Positions 34,617 to 43,703 of a DNA stretch of 64,000 nt are shown here, one piece after another; within the stretch, counting starts at the first letter, position 1; every line of letters begins with the position of its first letter. The DNA is from Rhodophyticola sp. CCM32 (GTDB lineage: Bacteria; Pseudomonadota; Alphaproteobacteria; Rhodobacterales; Rhodobacteraceae): the NCBI RefSeq assembly GCF_004751985.1, contig NZ_CP038492.1, positions 2,232,001 to 2,296,000 on the forward strand, written 5' to 3'. The notes below the pieces were generated by a model. The model saw nothing but the letters and a program-made list of their open reading frames with translations. It did not search any database and was not told the origin of the DNA. Both the position numbers and the translations under genes were made by a program.

Positions 34617-35993
34617 ATGAGCATTATATCCCTTCTTCGGGCAGGCCTGTTTGGCTGTGCCCTTGTACTGATGCTAGTACCAGATGTGACGCAGGCACAA
34701 TCTCTTCGCGTTCTTGAAGGAGCAACATCCACGTCTCTGCGGGTTCCGATGAACCGCGCCGTGGTTGTGGAAAGCGATGCCATCTTTGCGGAACTTTCCG
34801 TCGCCAATCCGGCCATCGCCGATATCGCGACCCTGTCGGAACGCACGATCTATGTGCTGGGCCGGGCGCCGGGCCGCACCACGATGACCCTTCTGGGCGT
34901 CGATGGCAGCCTGATTGCCAATGTCGAGGTGCAGGTTGTGCCCGATGTGGCCGAATTGCGCGAACGCCTGCGGGATATCCTGAACGGTGAACCTGTCGAG
35001 GTGCGCACCGCCAATGACGGGATCGTTCTGTCCGGCACGTTGAGCTCTGGGCAAGCCGTTGATCGCGCCATGGAGTTGGCCGAACGATATGCCCCCGACC
35101 GTGTCTCAAACCTGATGATGGTCGGCGGGTCGCAGCAAGTCATGTTGCAGGTCCGATTCGCAGAGATGTCGCGCACAGTCCGGCAAAACCTGTCCGCAAG
35201 CTTTGGCGCAACTGTAGGGGATGGCCAGATCGGAACCGGCAGTGCAGCGACAAATTTCCCCGCAACAGTCATTAACCCCACAATTGACGGACGGAACGGT
35301 GTTTTTGGTGTCACCTTCGGATCAGGCAGCGCCCAGTTTGGCATTCTGCTGGAAGCGTTGGAAACCAATGGCATGGTCCGGACTCTGGCCGAACCGAACC
35401 TGACCGCTTTGTCCGGGCAGACCGCAACCTTCCTGGCTGGCGGCGAATACCCTATCCCCGTCTCCACATCAGAAGGTGTGGCTGTCGAATTCAAACCTTT
35501 TGGCGTGAATCTCAGCTTCACGCCAACTGTTGTGGATGATGCAGTCATCAACCTTGTGCTCAGCAGTGAGGTCTCTTCCATCGGGGAGATTCAGCCTGGA
35601 ACAAATGTCCCCTCAATCAACACCCGATCCGCCTCCACAACCGTGGAAATGCGCGACGGGGAAAGCTTTGCGATTGCGGGACTGTTGCAGGATGATTTCC
35701 GCGACAGTATCGGGCAGGTCCCATGGCTGGGGGATCTGCCGGTTCTGGGGGCGCTGTTCCGCAGCACCAATTACCAGCGTGAACAGACCGAGCTGGTGAT
35801 CATCGTGACCGCGCATCTGGTCTCCCCCACCCGCGGTGAAGCCCTGGCGCTGCCAACGGATCGTGTCGCCATTCCGACAGAACGGGAGCTGTTTCTGGGC
35901 GGGCATCTAACCGGGTCAGGTTCCAACGGAACTGCGGCCGGAGATGTGGCACAGCAGGATTTCGGCGGTTCCTACGGCTATGTGATGGAGTGA
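34617..35993 (+). CDS. cpaC: tad pilus secretin CpaC/RcpA
   Basis: A 458-residue outer-membrane channel subunit. A signal peptide (to about residue 28, TQAQS) is followed by an N-terminal domain (RAVVVESDAIFAELSVANP; VLGRAPGRTTMTLLG), a BON-like part, then the secretin domain from about 165 (QVMLQVRFAEMSRTVRQNL; EPNLTALSGQTATFLAGGEY; IAGLLQDDFRDSIGQVPWLG). The characteristic C-terminal VPWLGDLPVLGALF is intact. It forms the ring through which the pilus leaves. A GC-rich stretch between cpaB and this gene may hold a weak hairpin. It is five bases from the next gene. Confidence 0.93.
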   Translation: MSIISLLRAGLFGCALVLMLVPDVTQAQSLRVLEGATSTSLRVPMNRAVVVESDAIFAELSVANPAIADIATLSERTIYVLGRAPGRTTMTLLGVDGSLIANVEVQVVPDVAELRERLRDILNGEPVEVRTANDGIVLSGTLSSGQAVDRAMELAERYAPDRVSNLMMVGGSQQVMLQVRFAEMSRTVRQNLSASFGATVGDGQIGTGSAATNFPATVINPTIDGRNGVFGVTFGSGSAQFGILLEALETNGMVRTLAEPNLTALSGQTATFLAGGEYPIPVSTSEGVAVEFKPFGVNLSFTPTVVDDAVINLVLSSEVSSIGEIQPGTNVPSINTRSASTTVEMRDGESFAIAGLLQDDFRDSIGQVPWLGDLPVLGALFRSTNYQREQTELVIIVTAHLVSPTRGEALALPTDRVAIPTERELFLGGHLTGSGSNGTAAGDVAQQDFGGSYGYVME

Positions 35994-35997
35994 ACAG

Positions 35998-36660
35998 ATG
36001 GCGATCCTGATCTCCGCGAACCGGACCCGCATCACCCTGAAATATGTCAAATACGCCGTTTTGGGGCTGGCAGGTCTGGCTTTGACGGCCTGTGATCGGC
36101 CGGCCGGCGCCCGCATCGACGAAGGCGCCTTTGGCAATCCGACAATGAACAATGTTCTGGTGATGACCGGGCAGCGCAGCTATGTCGAAGACTTGGCGGA
36201 ACGTTTCGCCGCAGAGGTGCCGACAACCATCAACTTTGCCTTTAATTCGTCACAACTTGACGGATCGGCACGCGCAACCTTACGCCAGCAGGCCAGTTGG
36301 ATCAGACAATTCCCCGAGGTGCAGTTCAGCGTCTATGGCCATACCGATCTGGTGGGCAGTCAGGCCTATAATCAGCGGCTTGGCCAGCGCCGGGCCCGCA
36401 CGGCGGTGAATTACCTGGTCAGCCAGGGAATTGAACGCAGCCGGCTCCACGCCCTTGTTTCTCTGGGCGAAACACAACCCATTGTCGCCACCGAGGGACG
36501 TGAACGCCGCAACCGGCGGACGGTAACCGAGGTCAGCGGCTTTGTGCAGGACCACCCGATGATCCTTGATGGCCGCTATGCGGTGGTTGTCTATCGCACC
36601 TATGCGGACGGCTCCGGAGGCGGGGGTGACGGGGGCGGTGAAGCCGCTGCCTCTGAATAG
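35998..36660 (+). CDS. OmpA-family lipoprotein of the tad locus
   Basis: A 220-residue lipoprotein. The signal ends in LALTAC with the lipidated Cys near 33. The C-terminal OmpA-like domain (about 80-185) keeps the peptidoglycan-binding pattern NFAFNSSQLD, YGHTDLVGS and NQRLGQRRARTA. It occupies the place of the CpaD/RcpB gene in other tad loci, and probably ties the secretin to the cell wall. The tail is Gly/Ala rich. A GGAG site lies before the ATG, and a strong hairpin follows the stop. Confidence 0.87.
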   Translation: MAILISANRTRITLKYVKYAVLGLAGLALTACDRPAGARIDEGAFGNPTMNNVLVMTGQRSYVEDLAERFAAEVPTTINFAFNSSQLDGSARATLRQQASWIRQFPEVQFSVYGHTDLVGSQAYNQRLGQRRARTAVNYLVSQGIERSRLHALVSLGETQPIVATEGRERRNRRTVTEVSGFVQDHPMILDGRYAVVVYRTYADGSGGGGDGGGEAAASE

Positions 36661-36673
36661 GCCTGAACGGCAT

Positions 36674-36700
36674 ATCACCGCAGATCATATCTGCGGTGAT
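36674..36700 (+). terminator. 12-bp hairpin after the OmpA-like gene
   Basis: ATCACCGCAGAT-CAT-ATCTGCGGTGAT, a perfect 12-bp stem with a 3-base loop, followed by TTCCCAATAGTTTT. It probably ends or attenuates the cpaB-cpaC-ompA transcript before tadZ. Confidence 0.65.
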
Positions 36701-36886
36701 TTCCCAATAGTTTTGGTATTTTGGTCGTATTATTGCCTATTTCTCCCGCCAGAACAGTATCATGGTACAGGGCGATTCCGCATCAGAGCAGCGCGGACAT
36801 GATCCTGACCCATCTGGCCGATGCAGATTGTTTCGGTCCGGGTGGCGGCAGAACCTGGCGAAGTCAGGCAGTATGGGAATTGAGGA

Positions 36887-38137
36887 ATGGGTGGCGGACT
36901 TGCGCTGAAATCTGACCCTGCACCGATCGTGGCTTCCACGATCTCTCGGGATGTCCAGAAGTTCGGTCTCCTGATCGACGATATGGAGGCAGAACTAGGC
37001 GAAAGCTGGGGCGATCTGCAGCTGGAGGAAGCCAGAAGCTTCCTTGATCAGACAGAAGCCAATGAACTGGAATTTGTCGCCATCGCCGTGGATCAAAGCG
37101 ATGAAGACGATATCGGGCTGATCGGCGAGATCATCCGCGCCGCGAAGGCGAAATCCATCAGGGTCATTCTGATCACCGATGGGCTGAGCACTCAAGGTCT
37201 GCATCAGCTTCTGAAACTCGGGGCCGATGATTTCGTGCCCTACCCCTTACCCGACCGCGCCCTGCATGATGCGATCAAACGTATCCGCGAACCTCATTCG
37301 GTTGCCCTGACGGGCACCGGCGCAGATGGCAGGGCATTTGACCCTGCCCCGCGCATGGATGGCCGCTCGGCGATATTTGCGGTGCAAGGTCTGGCTGGCG
37401 GCACCGGCGCCACCACTCTGGCGATAAATCTGGCCTGGGAAATGGCCAATATCGACAAAAAGAAACCGCCCTCGGTCTGCCTGATTGATTTCGACCTGCA
37501 ATTCGGCTCGACCTCGACATTTCTCGACCTGCCGCGCCGCGAGGTGATTGTCGAAGTCCTGTCAGACGCGCAGGGCATGGATGTGGACAGCTTCAAACAG
37601 GCCCTTGTCGAGTATAACGACAAACTGTCCGTCTTCACCGCGCCATCTGAAATCATCCCGCTGGACATGATCAGCCCCGAAGATGTGGAGGCCGTGCTGA
37701 ACCTGGCCACCGAATGCTTCGACATTGTGGTGATCGACATGCCCGCCAGCGTCGTTCAGTGGAGCGAAACCATTCTGCAGCGTGCGGATGTCTTCTTTGC
37801 AATGCTGGAACTCGACATGCGGTCAGCCCAGAACGCAATGCGGTTTATCAAAGCCCTGCAGGCAGAAGAACTGCCGCTTGAGAAGGTGAATTTCATCCTC
37901 AACCGCGCCCCGAAAGGCCTCGACCTGAACGGGAAATCGCGCGTCAAACGCCTTGCAGACAGTCTTGGCGTGAAAATCACCACACAACTGACCGATGGTG
38001 CACGTCAGGTCACGCAATCTGCGGATCACGGCATTCCACTGGCCGAACTGGCCAAGAAAAACCCATTGCGCAAAGACATCGTGAAACTGGCCAGCGGGCT
38101 TTATCAGGCGATGCTTTCAGACGTGGCCACCGGGTAA
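36887..38137 (+). CDS. cpaE: pilus localisation ATPase-like protein TadZ/CpaE
   Basis: A 416-residue protein: an N-terminal atypical receiver-like domain (about 20-135) and a C-terminal MinD/ParA-type domain from about 160. The P-loop reads GLAGGTGATT instead of KGGVGKT, so both signature lysines are missing, while the following CLIDFDLQFGSTSTFLDLP and VVIDMPASVVQW segments are kept. Family members position the Tad machinery at the pole; this one may bind nucleotide weakly or not at all. The ATG follows GAGGA very closely. It opens the second half of the tad operon, 12 bases from tadA. Confidence 0.9.
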   Translation: MGGGLALKSDPAPIVASTISRDVQKFGLLIDDMEAELGESWGDLQLEEARSFLDQTEANELEFVAIAVDQSDEDDIGLIGEIIRAAKAKSIRVILITDGLSTQGLHQLLKLGADDFVPYPLPDRALHDAIKRIREPHSVALTGTGADGRAFDPAPRMDGRSAIFAVQGLAGGTGATTLAINLAWEMANIDKKKPPSVCLIDFDLQFGSTSTFLDLPRREVIVEVLSDAQGMDVDSFKQALVEYNDKLSVFTAPSEIIPLDMISPEDVEAVLNLATECFDIVVIDMPASVVQWSETILQRADVFFAMLELDMRSAQNAMRFIKALQAEELPLEKVNFILNRAPKGLDLNGKSRVKRLADSLGVKITTQLTDGARQVTQSADHGIPLAELAKKNPLRKDIVKLASGLYQAMLSDVATG

Positions 38138-38149
38138 GGAGAAAACGCG

Positions 38150-39601
38150 ATGTTCTCGAAATACAAGAAACCCGAAAGCGCCAAACCGATTGATGCCGTG
38201 GTTGCCGCCACACATACAGATGCCATGCCCGACGAGGTGGCAAGCAAGGTTCAGCGCAAACAGATGGCGCTGGAACAGCCTGCAAAAGCCCCGGCCGAGG
38301 CTGCCAGTCTCGACAAGGAAAAAAAGCGCCGCCTGCGGTTGGATGAGATCAAGACGGAGATGCATCACCGTCTGCTTGAAAACCTGAACCTGTCGGCCCT
38401 GGAAAACGCCAAAGATACGGAACTGAAGGCCGAGATTACCGCGATCACCTCGGAAGAGCTGAGCGAGATGGGCGTGGTGCTGAACCGCGAAGACCGTCAG
38501 ACCCTTCAGACCGAGCTTTTCGACGAGGTGACCGGGCTTGGCCCGCTGGAGCCGCTTCTGAAAGACGAAACCGTCAATGATATTCTGGTCAACGGCCCGA
38601 ACCGCGTGTTTGTGGAACGCGACGGGAAACTGTCTCTGACCGATGTCCGGTTCAAGGATGAACGCCATCTTTTGCGGATCATCGACAAGATCGTCTCTGC
38701 GGTTGGCCGCCGGGTCGACGAATCCAACCCCCATGTGGATGCCCGCCTGAAAGACGGCTCGCGGTTCAACGCCATGGTGCCGCCGGTTGCGGTGGATGGA
38801 TCGCTGGTCTCCATCCGTAAGTTCAAGAAAGAAAAGCTGGGCATTGATGACCTGGTGAAATTCGGCGCCTTTTCCGAAGAAATGGCCGCCTTTCTTCAAG
38901 CCGCCTGTGCCTGCCGCCTGAACGTCATTGTCTCGGGCGGAACCGGGTCGGGCAAGACCACCACGCTGAACGCGTTGTCGAGCTTCATCGACAATTCCGA
39001 ACGCATCCTGACCATCGAGGATACGGCAGAATTGCAACTTCAGCAGGTGCATGTGGGCCGGATGGAAAGCCGCCCGCCCAATGTCGAGGGCAAAGGCGCC
39101 GTGACACAGCGCGACTGCCTGCGCAACGCGCTCAGGATGCGCCCGGACCGGATCATCGTGGGGGAAACCCGCGGCGATGAGGTGATCGACATGCTGCAGG
39201 CCATGAATACCGGCCATGACGGCTCGATGACCACAATCCACGCCAACTCGGCCCGCGATGCCTGTTCGCGTCTGGAAAACATGATCGCCATGTCCGGCAT
39301 TGAAATGCCGATCAAGGCGGTGCGCGCGCAGATATCCTCGGCCGTGAACCTGATCGTGCAGGCCTCACGTCTGCAGGACGGCTCCCGCCGGATGGTCTCG
39401 ATCACCGAGGTGACCGGCATGGAAGGCGAAGTGATCTCGATGCAGGAGGTGTTTCGCTATCAGCGTATGGGCCTGAAACCCGATGGCACGATCATCGGCC
39501 GGTTCACCGCCTGCGGCGTGCGTTCGCATTATTCCGAACGGTTCAAACAATGGGGATATGATTTGCCAATGTCGATCTACGATCCCGTAGCGGCGGAGTA
39601 A
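38150..39601 (+). CDS. tadA: tad secretion ATPase TadA/CpaF
   Basis: A 483-residue VirB11/GspE-type ATPase. The N-terminal extension (about 1-110) precedes the core, with [19 protein letters not shown] near 125. Walker A is GGTGSGKTT near 264, the Asp box DTAELQLQQ follows, Walker B is [11 protein letters not shown] near 336, and the His box is [10 protein letters not shown] near 361. It powers pilus assembly (and possibly retraction) at the inner membrane together with TadB and TadC. AAGGAG precedes the ATG. All catalytic elements are present. Confidence 0.96.
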   Translation: MFSKYKKPESAKPIDAVVAATHTDAMPDEVASKVQRKQMALEQPAKAPAEAASLDKEKKRRLRLDEIKTEMHHRLLENLNLSALENAKDTELKAEITAITSEELSEMGVVLNREDRQTLQTELFDEVTGLGPLEPLLKDETVNDILVNGPNRVFVERDGKLSLTDVRFKDERHLLRIIDKIVSAVGRRVDESNPHVDARLKDGSRFNAMVPPVAVDGSLVSIRKFKKEKLGIDDLVKFGAFSEEMAAFLQAACACRLNVIVSGGTGSGKTTTLNALSSFIDNSERILTIEDTAELQLQQVHVGRMESRPPNVEGKGAVTQRDCLRNALRMRPDRIIVGETRGDEVIDMLQAMNTGHDGSMTTIHANSARDACSRLENMIAMSGIEMPIKAVRAQISSAVNLIVQASRLQDGSRRMVSITEVTGMEGEVISMQEVFRYQRMGLKPDGTIIGRFTACGVRSHYSERFKQWGYDLPMSIYDPVAAE

Positions 39602-39607
39602 CCGGCC

Positions 39608-40576
39608 ATGCAACTGAGCATCGAACCCCTTATCTATATCGGTATATTCGTGGGCGTGATCTTCCTGGTGGAAGGCGTCTATCTGATGGTCTTTGGCAAG
39701 TCGATCAGCCTCAGCGCCCGGGTCAACCGGCGCCTGTCCATGCTCGACAAGGGCTCCTCGCGCGAGGATGTGCTGGCCAAACTGCGCAAAGAGCTTGATC
39801 AGCATACCCGCTCGCGCACGATCCCGCTTTATTCGCTGATCGCCGACAAGGCACAAAAGGCAAATATCGCCTTCACCCCGCAGCAATTGATCTTGGTGAT
39901 GATCGGGCTGACATTGGCGGCCTTTCTGTTGCTGACATTGCTGACCGGCGCCGCGCTGCCGATCCGTCTGCTGATCTCGGTCGGGATGGGGGTTGGCGGC
40001 GTATTCTACTGGGTCAATTCCAAGGCCAAGAAACGCATCGCGATGATCGAGGAACAACTGCCCGATGCGGTGGAACTGATGGTCCGCGCGCTGCGTGTGG
40101 GGCACCCGTTTGTGTCGGCCATCAATACGGTTGCAAAAGAGGTCGCCGACCCGCTTGGCTCTGAACTGGGCATCATCGCGGATGAGGCCGCCTATGGCCG
40201 CGATATCGCGGCAAGCATCCAGAACATGGCCGAACGTCTGGACCTGCAGGATCTGCGCTTCATGGCCGTGGCCGTGGGTATCCAGCAGACATCGGGTGGC
40301 AATCTGGCCGAAATTCTTGCCGGGCTGGCCGAGGTGATCCGGGCGCGGTTCAAACTGTTCCGAAGGGTCAAGGCCATCACCGCCGAGGCGAAATGGTCAG
40401 GCATGTTCCTCTCGGTTTTTCCGGTTCTCTGCCTGATCGGCATCAATGTCGCACAGCCCGATTACTACAGCGAAGTGATGGAGAGCGAGTATTTCATTCC
40501 GGCCTGTGCCATGGTGGCGGTGATGTTGTTCATCAACGTCATTTTCATGCGCATGATGGTCAATATCAAAGTTTAA
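39608..40576 (+). CDS. tadB: tad inner-membrane platform protein TadB
   Basis: A 322-residue T2SSF-type membrane protein. N-terminal helix at about 8-28, a cytoplasmic part, two helices near 98-135, the T2SSF domain (LPDAVELMVRALRVGHPFVS; EVADPLGSELGIIADEAAYG), and two C-terminal helices. It forms, with TadC, the platform that TadA drives. It starts six bases after tadA; the ribosome-binding site is weak, suggesting translational coupling. It is 14 bases from tadC. Confidence 0.94.
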   Translation: MQLSIEPLIYIGIFVGVIFLVEGVYLMVFGKSISLSARVNRRLSMLDKGSSREDVLAKLRKELDQHTRSRTIPLYSLIADKAQKANIAFTPQQLILVMIGLTLAAFLLLTLLTGAALPIRLLISVGMGVGGVFYWVNSKAKKRIAMIEEQLPDAVELMVRALRVGHPFVSAINTVAKEVADPLGSELGIIADEAAYGRDIAASIQNMAERLDLQDLRFMAVAVGIQQTSGGNLAEILAGLAEVIRARFKLFRRVKAITAEAKWSGMFLSVFPVLCLIGINVAQPDYYSEVMESEYFIPACAMVAVMLFINVIFMRMMVNIKV

Positions 40577-40590
40577 GGACGGGCCGGCCC

Positions 40591-41565
40591 ATGGAATTTC
40601 TGCAAAATCTCCTTACCCGCGCCAACGAGGCCATTTCCGGTCTGTTCGGCGATCTGGGGCCGCTGATCGTGGTGGGCGGCCTTGGCTTCCTGCTGGTTCT
40701 CATCGCTCTGCCCGCGATCCTGTTTCGCAAGAAAGACCCGCTGGACAAACTGCGCGACAGCCAGAATTTCAAAGATAAGAATGCCGGTCATGCCTTGCGT
40801 ATCGGCGGCAAGGACCAGCGGCTGGATCGTTTCTCGCAATTTCTGGAACCACAGAATGTGGAGGAACTGAGCCAGGTTCGCCTGACGCTGATCCGCGCGG
40901 GGTATCGTTCCAAAGGGGCGGTGCAAACCTTCCATTTCGCGCAATTCGCGCTTGGTCTGGGCCTGCTGGCCCTTGGCACGATCTATGTGCTGATCGCGCC
41001 GGGCCTGTCGGGTCAGGCATCGGCCCTGTCGGTGATCGTACCGGGTGCCCTTGGCTATATGGCCCCGAAATACTGGGTGACCAAACGGGTGCAGAAACGC
41101 GTCGAAGAGATCACCCAGGGGTTTCCCGATGCGCTGGACCTGATGCTGGTCTGTGTCGAGGCGGGCCAGTCCCTTGACCAGTCGATCATCCGCGTCTCGA
41201 AAGAGATGCGCGCCGCCTATCCCGCCCTGTGCGAGGAATTTGAAATCGTCGCCTATGAGATGAAGGCCGGGAAAGACAAAAGCAGGGTTCTGCGCGATAT
41301 GGGCGAACGGGTGGATATTCAGGACGTGAACAGCTTTGTCACCGTGTTGATCCAATCGGCCACTTTCGGCACCTCGGTCGCCGATGCGCTGCGCGTCTAT
41401 GCCGCCGAAATGCGCGACAAACGCGTTCTGCGCGCCGAAGAGAAAGCCAATAAACTGCCGACCAAACTGACACTTGGCACAATGATGTTCTGCGTACCGC
41501 CCTTGCTGATCATCCTGATCGGTCCATCGGTTTATGGAATCGCCCAGAATCTGGGTGGCGGCTAG
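40591..41565 (+). CDS. tadC: tad inner-membrane platform protein TadC
   Basis: A 324-residue T2SSF-type protein paired with TadB. Helix near 22-42, two central helices near 105-150, the domain signature FPDALDLMLVCVEAGQSLDQ with SIIRVSKEM following, and a C-terminal helix (LTLGTMMFCVPPLLIILIG). Start at 40591 set by family length; a frame open from 40393 overlaps tadB and is not used. It is followed by the first TPR lipoprotein gene after 28 bases. Confidence 0.94.
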   Translation: MEFLQNLLTRANEAISGLFGDLGPLIVVGGLGFLLVLIALPAILFRKKDPLDKLRDSQNFKDKNAGHALRIGGKDQRLDRFSQFLEPQNVEELSQVRLTLIRAGYRSKGAVQTFHFAQFALGLGLLALGTIYVLIAPGLSGQASALSVIVPGALGYMAPKYWVTKRVQKRVEEITQGFPDALDLMLVCVEAGQSLDQSIIRVSKEMRAAYPALCEEFEIVAYEMKAGKDKSRVLRDMGERVDIQDVNSFVTVLIQSATFGTSVADALRVYAAEMRDKRVLRAEEKANKLPTKLTLGTMMFCVPPLLIILIGPSVYGIAQNLGGG

Positions 41566-41593
41566 GCCGGGCGGGGGGCTTGAACGAGGAGAT

Positions 41594-42172
41594 ATGATCA
41601 TGATGCGGGGGCTCATCATTTTCACGACATTTCTGGGGCTGGCGGCTTGTGGCGACCCCGGCACCGGCCCTTTGGGTCAGGACCGGCAGGGCGTCCCCGC
41701 CCCGCCCGGCACCCATGTTCTGCGCAATTCGGTTGACGGGCTGGTTGTCGGCGACCGGCTGATGGAAGCGGGCGAATATGAACTGGCGCTCAGGGCCTAT
41801 CTGCGCGCCGCCGCCGAAGACGGCACGACGGCGCAACATCTCTCGGCCCTTGGCTCGGCCAATCTGCAACTGGGGCGTCTTGGCCAGGCCGAAGCCTATC
41901 TGCGCCAGGCGGTTGAGGAAGACCCCGGTTTCACACCGGCCTGGAACAATCTGGGCGTGGTGCTGATGGAACAGGGCGAATATGGCGAGGCGCGGCAGGT
42001 GTTTCAGCATGCTTTCGCGCTGGATAGTGGCCAAACAGACTCCATTCGCGAAAACTTAAGACTTGCTATCGCAAGAATGGAAAATTCAGGCTATATTCCT
42101 GACAATAATGAAAACCGCTATGACCTGGAACGTCGGGGCGGAGGACGCTGGATCCTCTCCGAAACACCATGA
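41594..42172 (+). CDS. tadD: TPR lipoprotein TadD (first copy)
   Basis: A 192-residue lipoprotein. Signal MIMMRGLIIFTTFLGLAAC gives a lipidated Cys at 19. Two to three TPR units span about 55-160 (AGEYELALRAYLRAAAEDGT; LGQAEAYLRQAVEEDPGFTP; YGEARQVFQHAFALDSGQTD). TadD lipoproteins act as pilotins or assembly factors for the secretin. ATGs at 41600 and 41603 are equally good starts behind GAGGAG. A second, unrelated-length TPR lipoprotein follows at once. Confidence 0.88.
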   Translation: MIMMRGLIIFTTFLGLAACGDPGTGPLGQDRQGVPAPPGTHVLRNSVDGLVVGDRLMEAGEYELALRAYLRAAAEDGTTAQHLSALGSANLQLGRLGQAEAYLRQAVEEDPGFTPAWNNLGVVLMEQGEYGEARQVFQHAFALDSGQTDSIRENLRLAIARMENSGYIPDNNENRYDLERRGGGRWILSETP

Positions 42173-42203
42173 ACATAGCGATCGAGCAGTTAAGAGGTCG
42201 CCT

Positions 42204-43061
42204 ATGCGCCTGACCACCCGGATCACTCTGGTTATCGGCTTGTCCGTCGGACTTGCCGCCTGTGGACAAACCGACCGCGCGGATGTGGACCGCGCAATGG
42301 ACTCGATGAATGTCATCGACGAAACCAATCTCAACGACATCATGCTGACGGTCGCCGACCCCAATGAAGCGGTGGTGTATTTCCAAAGCGCCCTGCGCGA
42401 CGATCCTGACCGGCTTGATCTGAAACGGGGGCTGGGCCACAGCCTGATTCGCGCCGGGCGCGCCACCGAAGCGGTGATCGTCTGGCGCGAGGTCGCCAAT
42501 CATCCCGACGCCACAGCGCAGGACCATGTCGATTTCGCCGATGCCCTGATCCGCAATTCTGACTGGGAGGAGGCTGAAACCCAGCTTGATATGGTCCCCC
42601 CGACCTTCGAGACCTATGAACGGTACCGTCTTGAGGCGATGATCGCCGACAGCAATCACGAATGGGAAAATGCCGACAGTTTCTACGAAACAGCCGTCGG
42701 CCTGACCACCCGGCCCGGCGGTGTGCTGAACAACTGGGGCTTCTCGAAACTGACCCGGGGCGATACCGAGGCCGCCGAGCGCCTGTTCACCGAGGCCATC
42801 ACCTATGATCCGAACCTGTTCACCGCAAAGAACAACCTGGTTCTGGCCCGCGCGGCACGGGGCAATTACAATCTGCCACTGGTGCAGATGACCCAGATCG
42901 AACGGGCACAACTGCTGCACACCGCCGCGCTGGCCGCGATCCGTCAGGGAGAGGTTGATGTGGGCCGCGGTCTTCTGGCCGATGCCATCGACACCCATCC
43001 ACAGCATTTCGATGCCGCAGTGCGGGCGTTGCGCGCGCTTGATACAGAGGTACGCGCCTGA
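42204..43061 (+). CDS. TPR lipoprotein of the tad locus (second copy)
   Basis: A 285-residue lipoprotein with signal LVIGLSVGLAAC (Cys near 21) and several TPR-like units (AVVYFQSALRDDPDRLDLKR; AERLFTEAITYDPNLFTAKN). It is longer than the first TadD and only distantly similar, so the two probably have different roles in the assembly complex. AAGAGGT precedes the ATG. The stop overlaps the tadV start (TGATG). Confidence 0.86.
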   Translation: MRLTTRITLVIGLSVGLAACGQTDRADVDRAMDSMNVIDETNLNDIMLTVADPNEAVVYFQSALRDDPDRLDLKRGLGHSLIRAGRATEAVIVWREVANHPDATAQDHVDFADALIRNSDWEEAETQLDMVPPTFETYERYRLEAMIADSNHEWENADSFYETAVGLTTRPGGVLNNWGFSKLTRGDTEAAERLFTEAITYDPNLFTAKNNLVLARAARGNYNLPLVQMTQIERAQLLHTAALAAIRQGEVDVGRGLLADAIDTHPQHFDAAVRALRALDTEVRA

Positions 43062-43558
43062 TGTCCCTGACCGTTGCCGAGGCCGCCTGGTTTCTTCCCT
43101 TCGTTCTGCCGATCTGCATTTGGGTCGGCTGGTCGGACCTGCGCGAGATGCGCATTCCCAATATCGCGGTTCTGGCACTGGCGGGCGGGTTTCTGGCCGT
43201 TGGCCTGATTGTTCTGCCGATGGAGGCCTATCTGTGGCGTCTGGCACAGCTTGGCGGCGTTCTGGTCATCGGCTTTGTCATCACCTCGATCGGCATGGTC
43301 GGGGCGGGGGACGCGAAATTCGCCGCCGCCATGGCGCCTTTCATCGCGCCGGGCGACGGGCTTTTCTTCCTGATGCTGTTTTCACTGGTGCTGATCGGCT
43401 CCTGGCTGACCCATCGCGGGGCGGCCCGTGTGCCTGCGGTGCGCCGGGCAACCCCCGATTGGGTGTCCTGGGACCGGGGCAAGCTGTTCCCGATGGGGGT
43501 GGCTCTTGCCGGTGCGCTGTCCATCTATCTGATCCTGGGCCTGGGTCTCTGGGCCTGA
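43061..43558 (+). CDS. tadV: prepilin peptidase TadV/CpaA (A24 family)
   Basis: A 165-residue membrane aspartic peptidase with about five helices. The first catalytic Asp is in WSDLREMRIPN near 25; the second is in the GxGD-type motif GAGDAKFAAAM near 83. It removes the leader from the three Flp prepilins upstream, and possibly from the extended Flp-like protein at 54048. Translation is coupled to the preceding gene by a one-base overlap. It closes the compact tad operon; TadE/TadF/TadG pseudopilin genes are not in the window. Confidence 0.92.
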   Translation: MSLTVAEAAWFLPFVLPICIWVGWSDLREMRIPNIAVLALAGGFLAVGLIVLPMEAYLWRLAQLGGVLVIGFVITSIGMVGAGDAKFAAAMAPFIAPGDGLFFLMLFSLVLIGSWLTHRGAARVPAVRRATPDWVSWDRGKLFPMGVALAGALSIYLILGLGLWA

Positions 43559-43703
43559 TCCACCCTATGGGGCCGGATCAACATACGGGCCTTGCCCTGC
43601 AAAACCGGCGGATTGACAGGCCAGCCGATGTTCAGCCGCGGCTTGTTACGCCTCGTTTGTGCCGCATTCCTCCGGCAAAGTCCTGCCAAGCAGAGGGCAT
43701 AAT

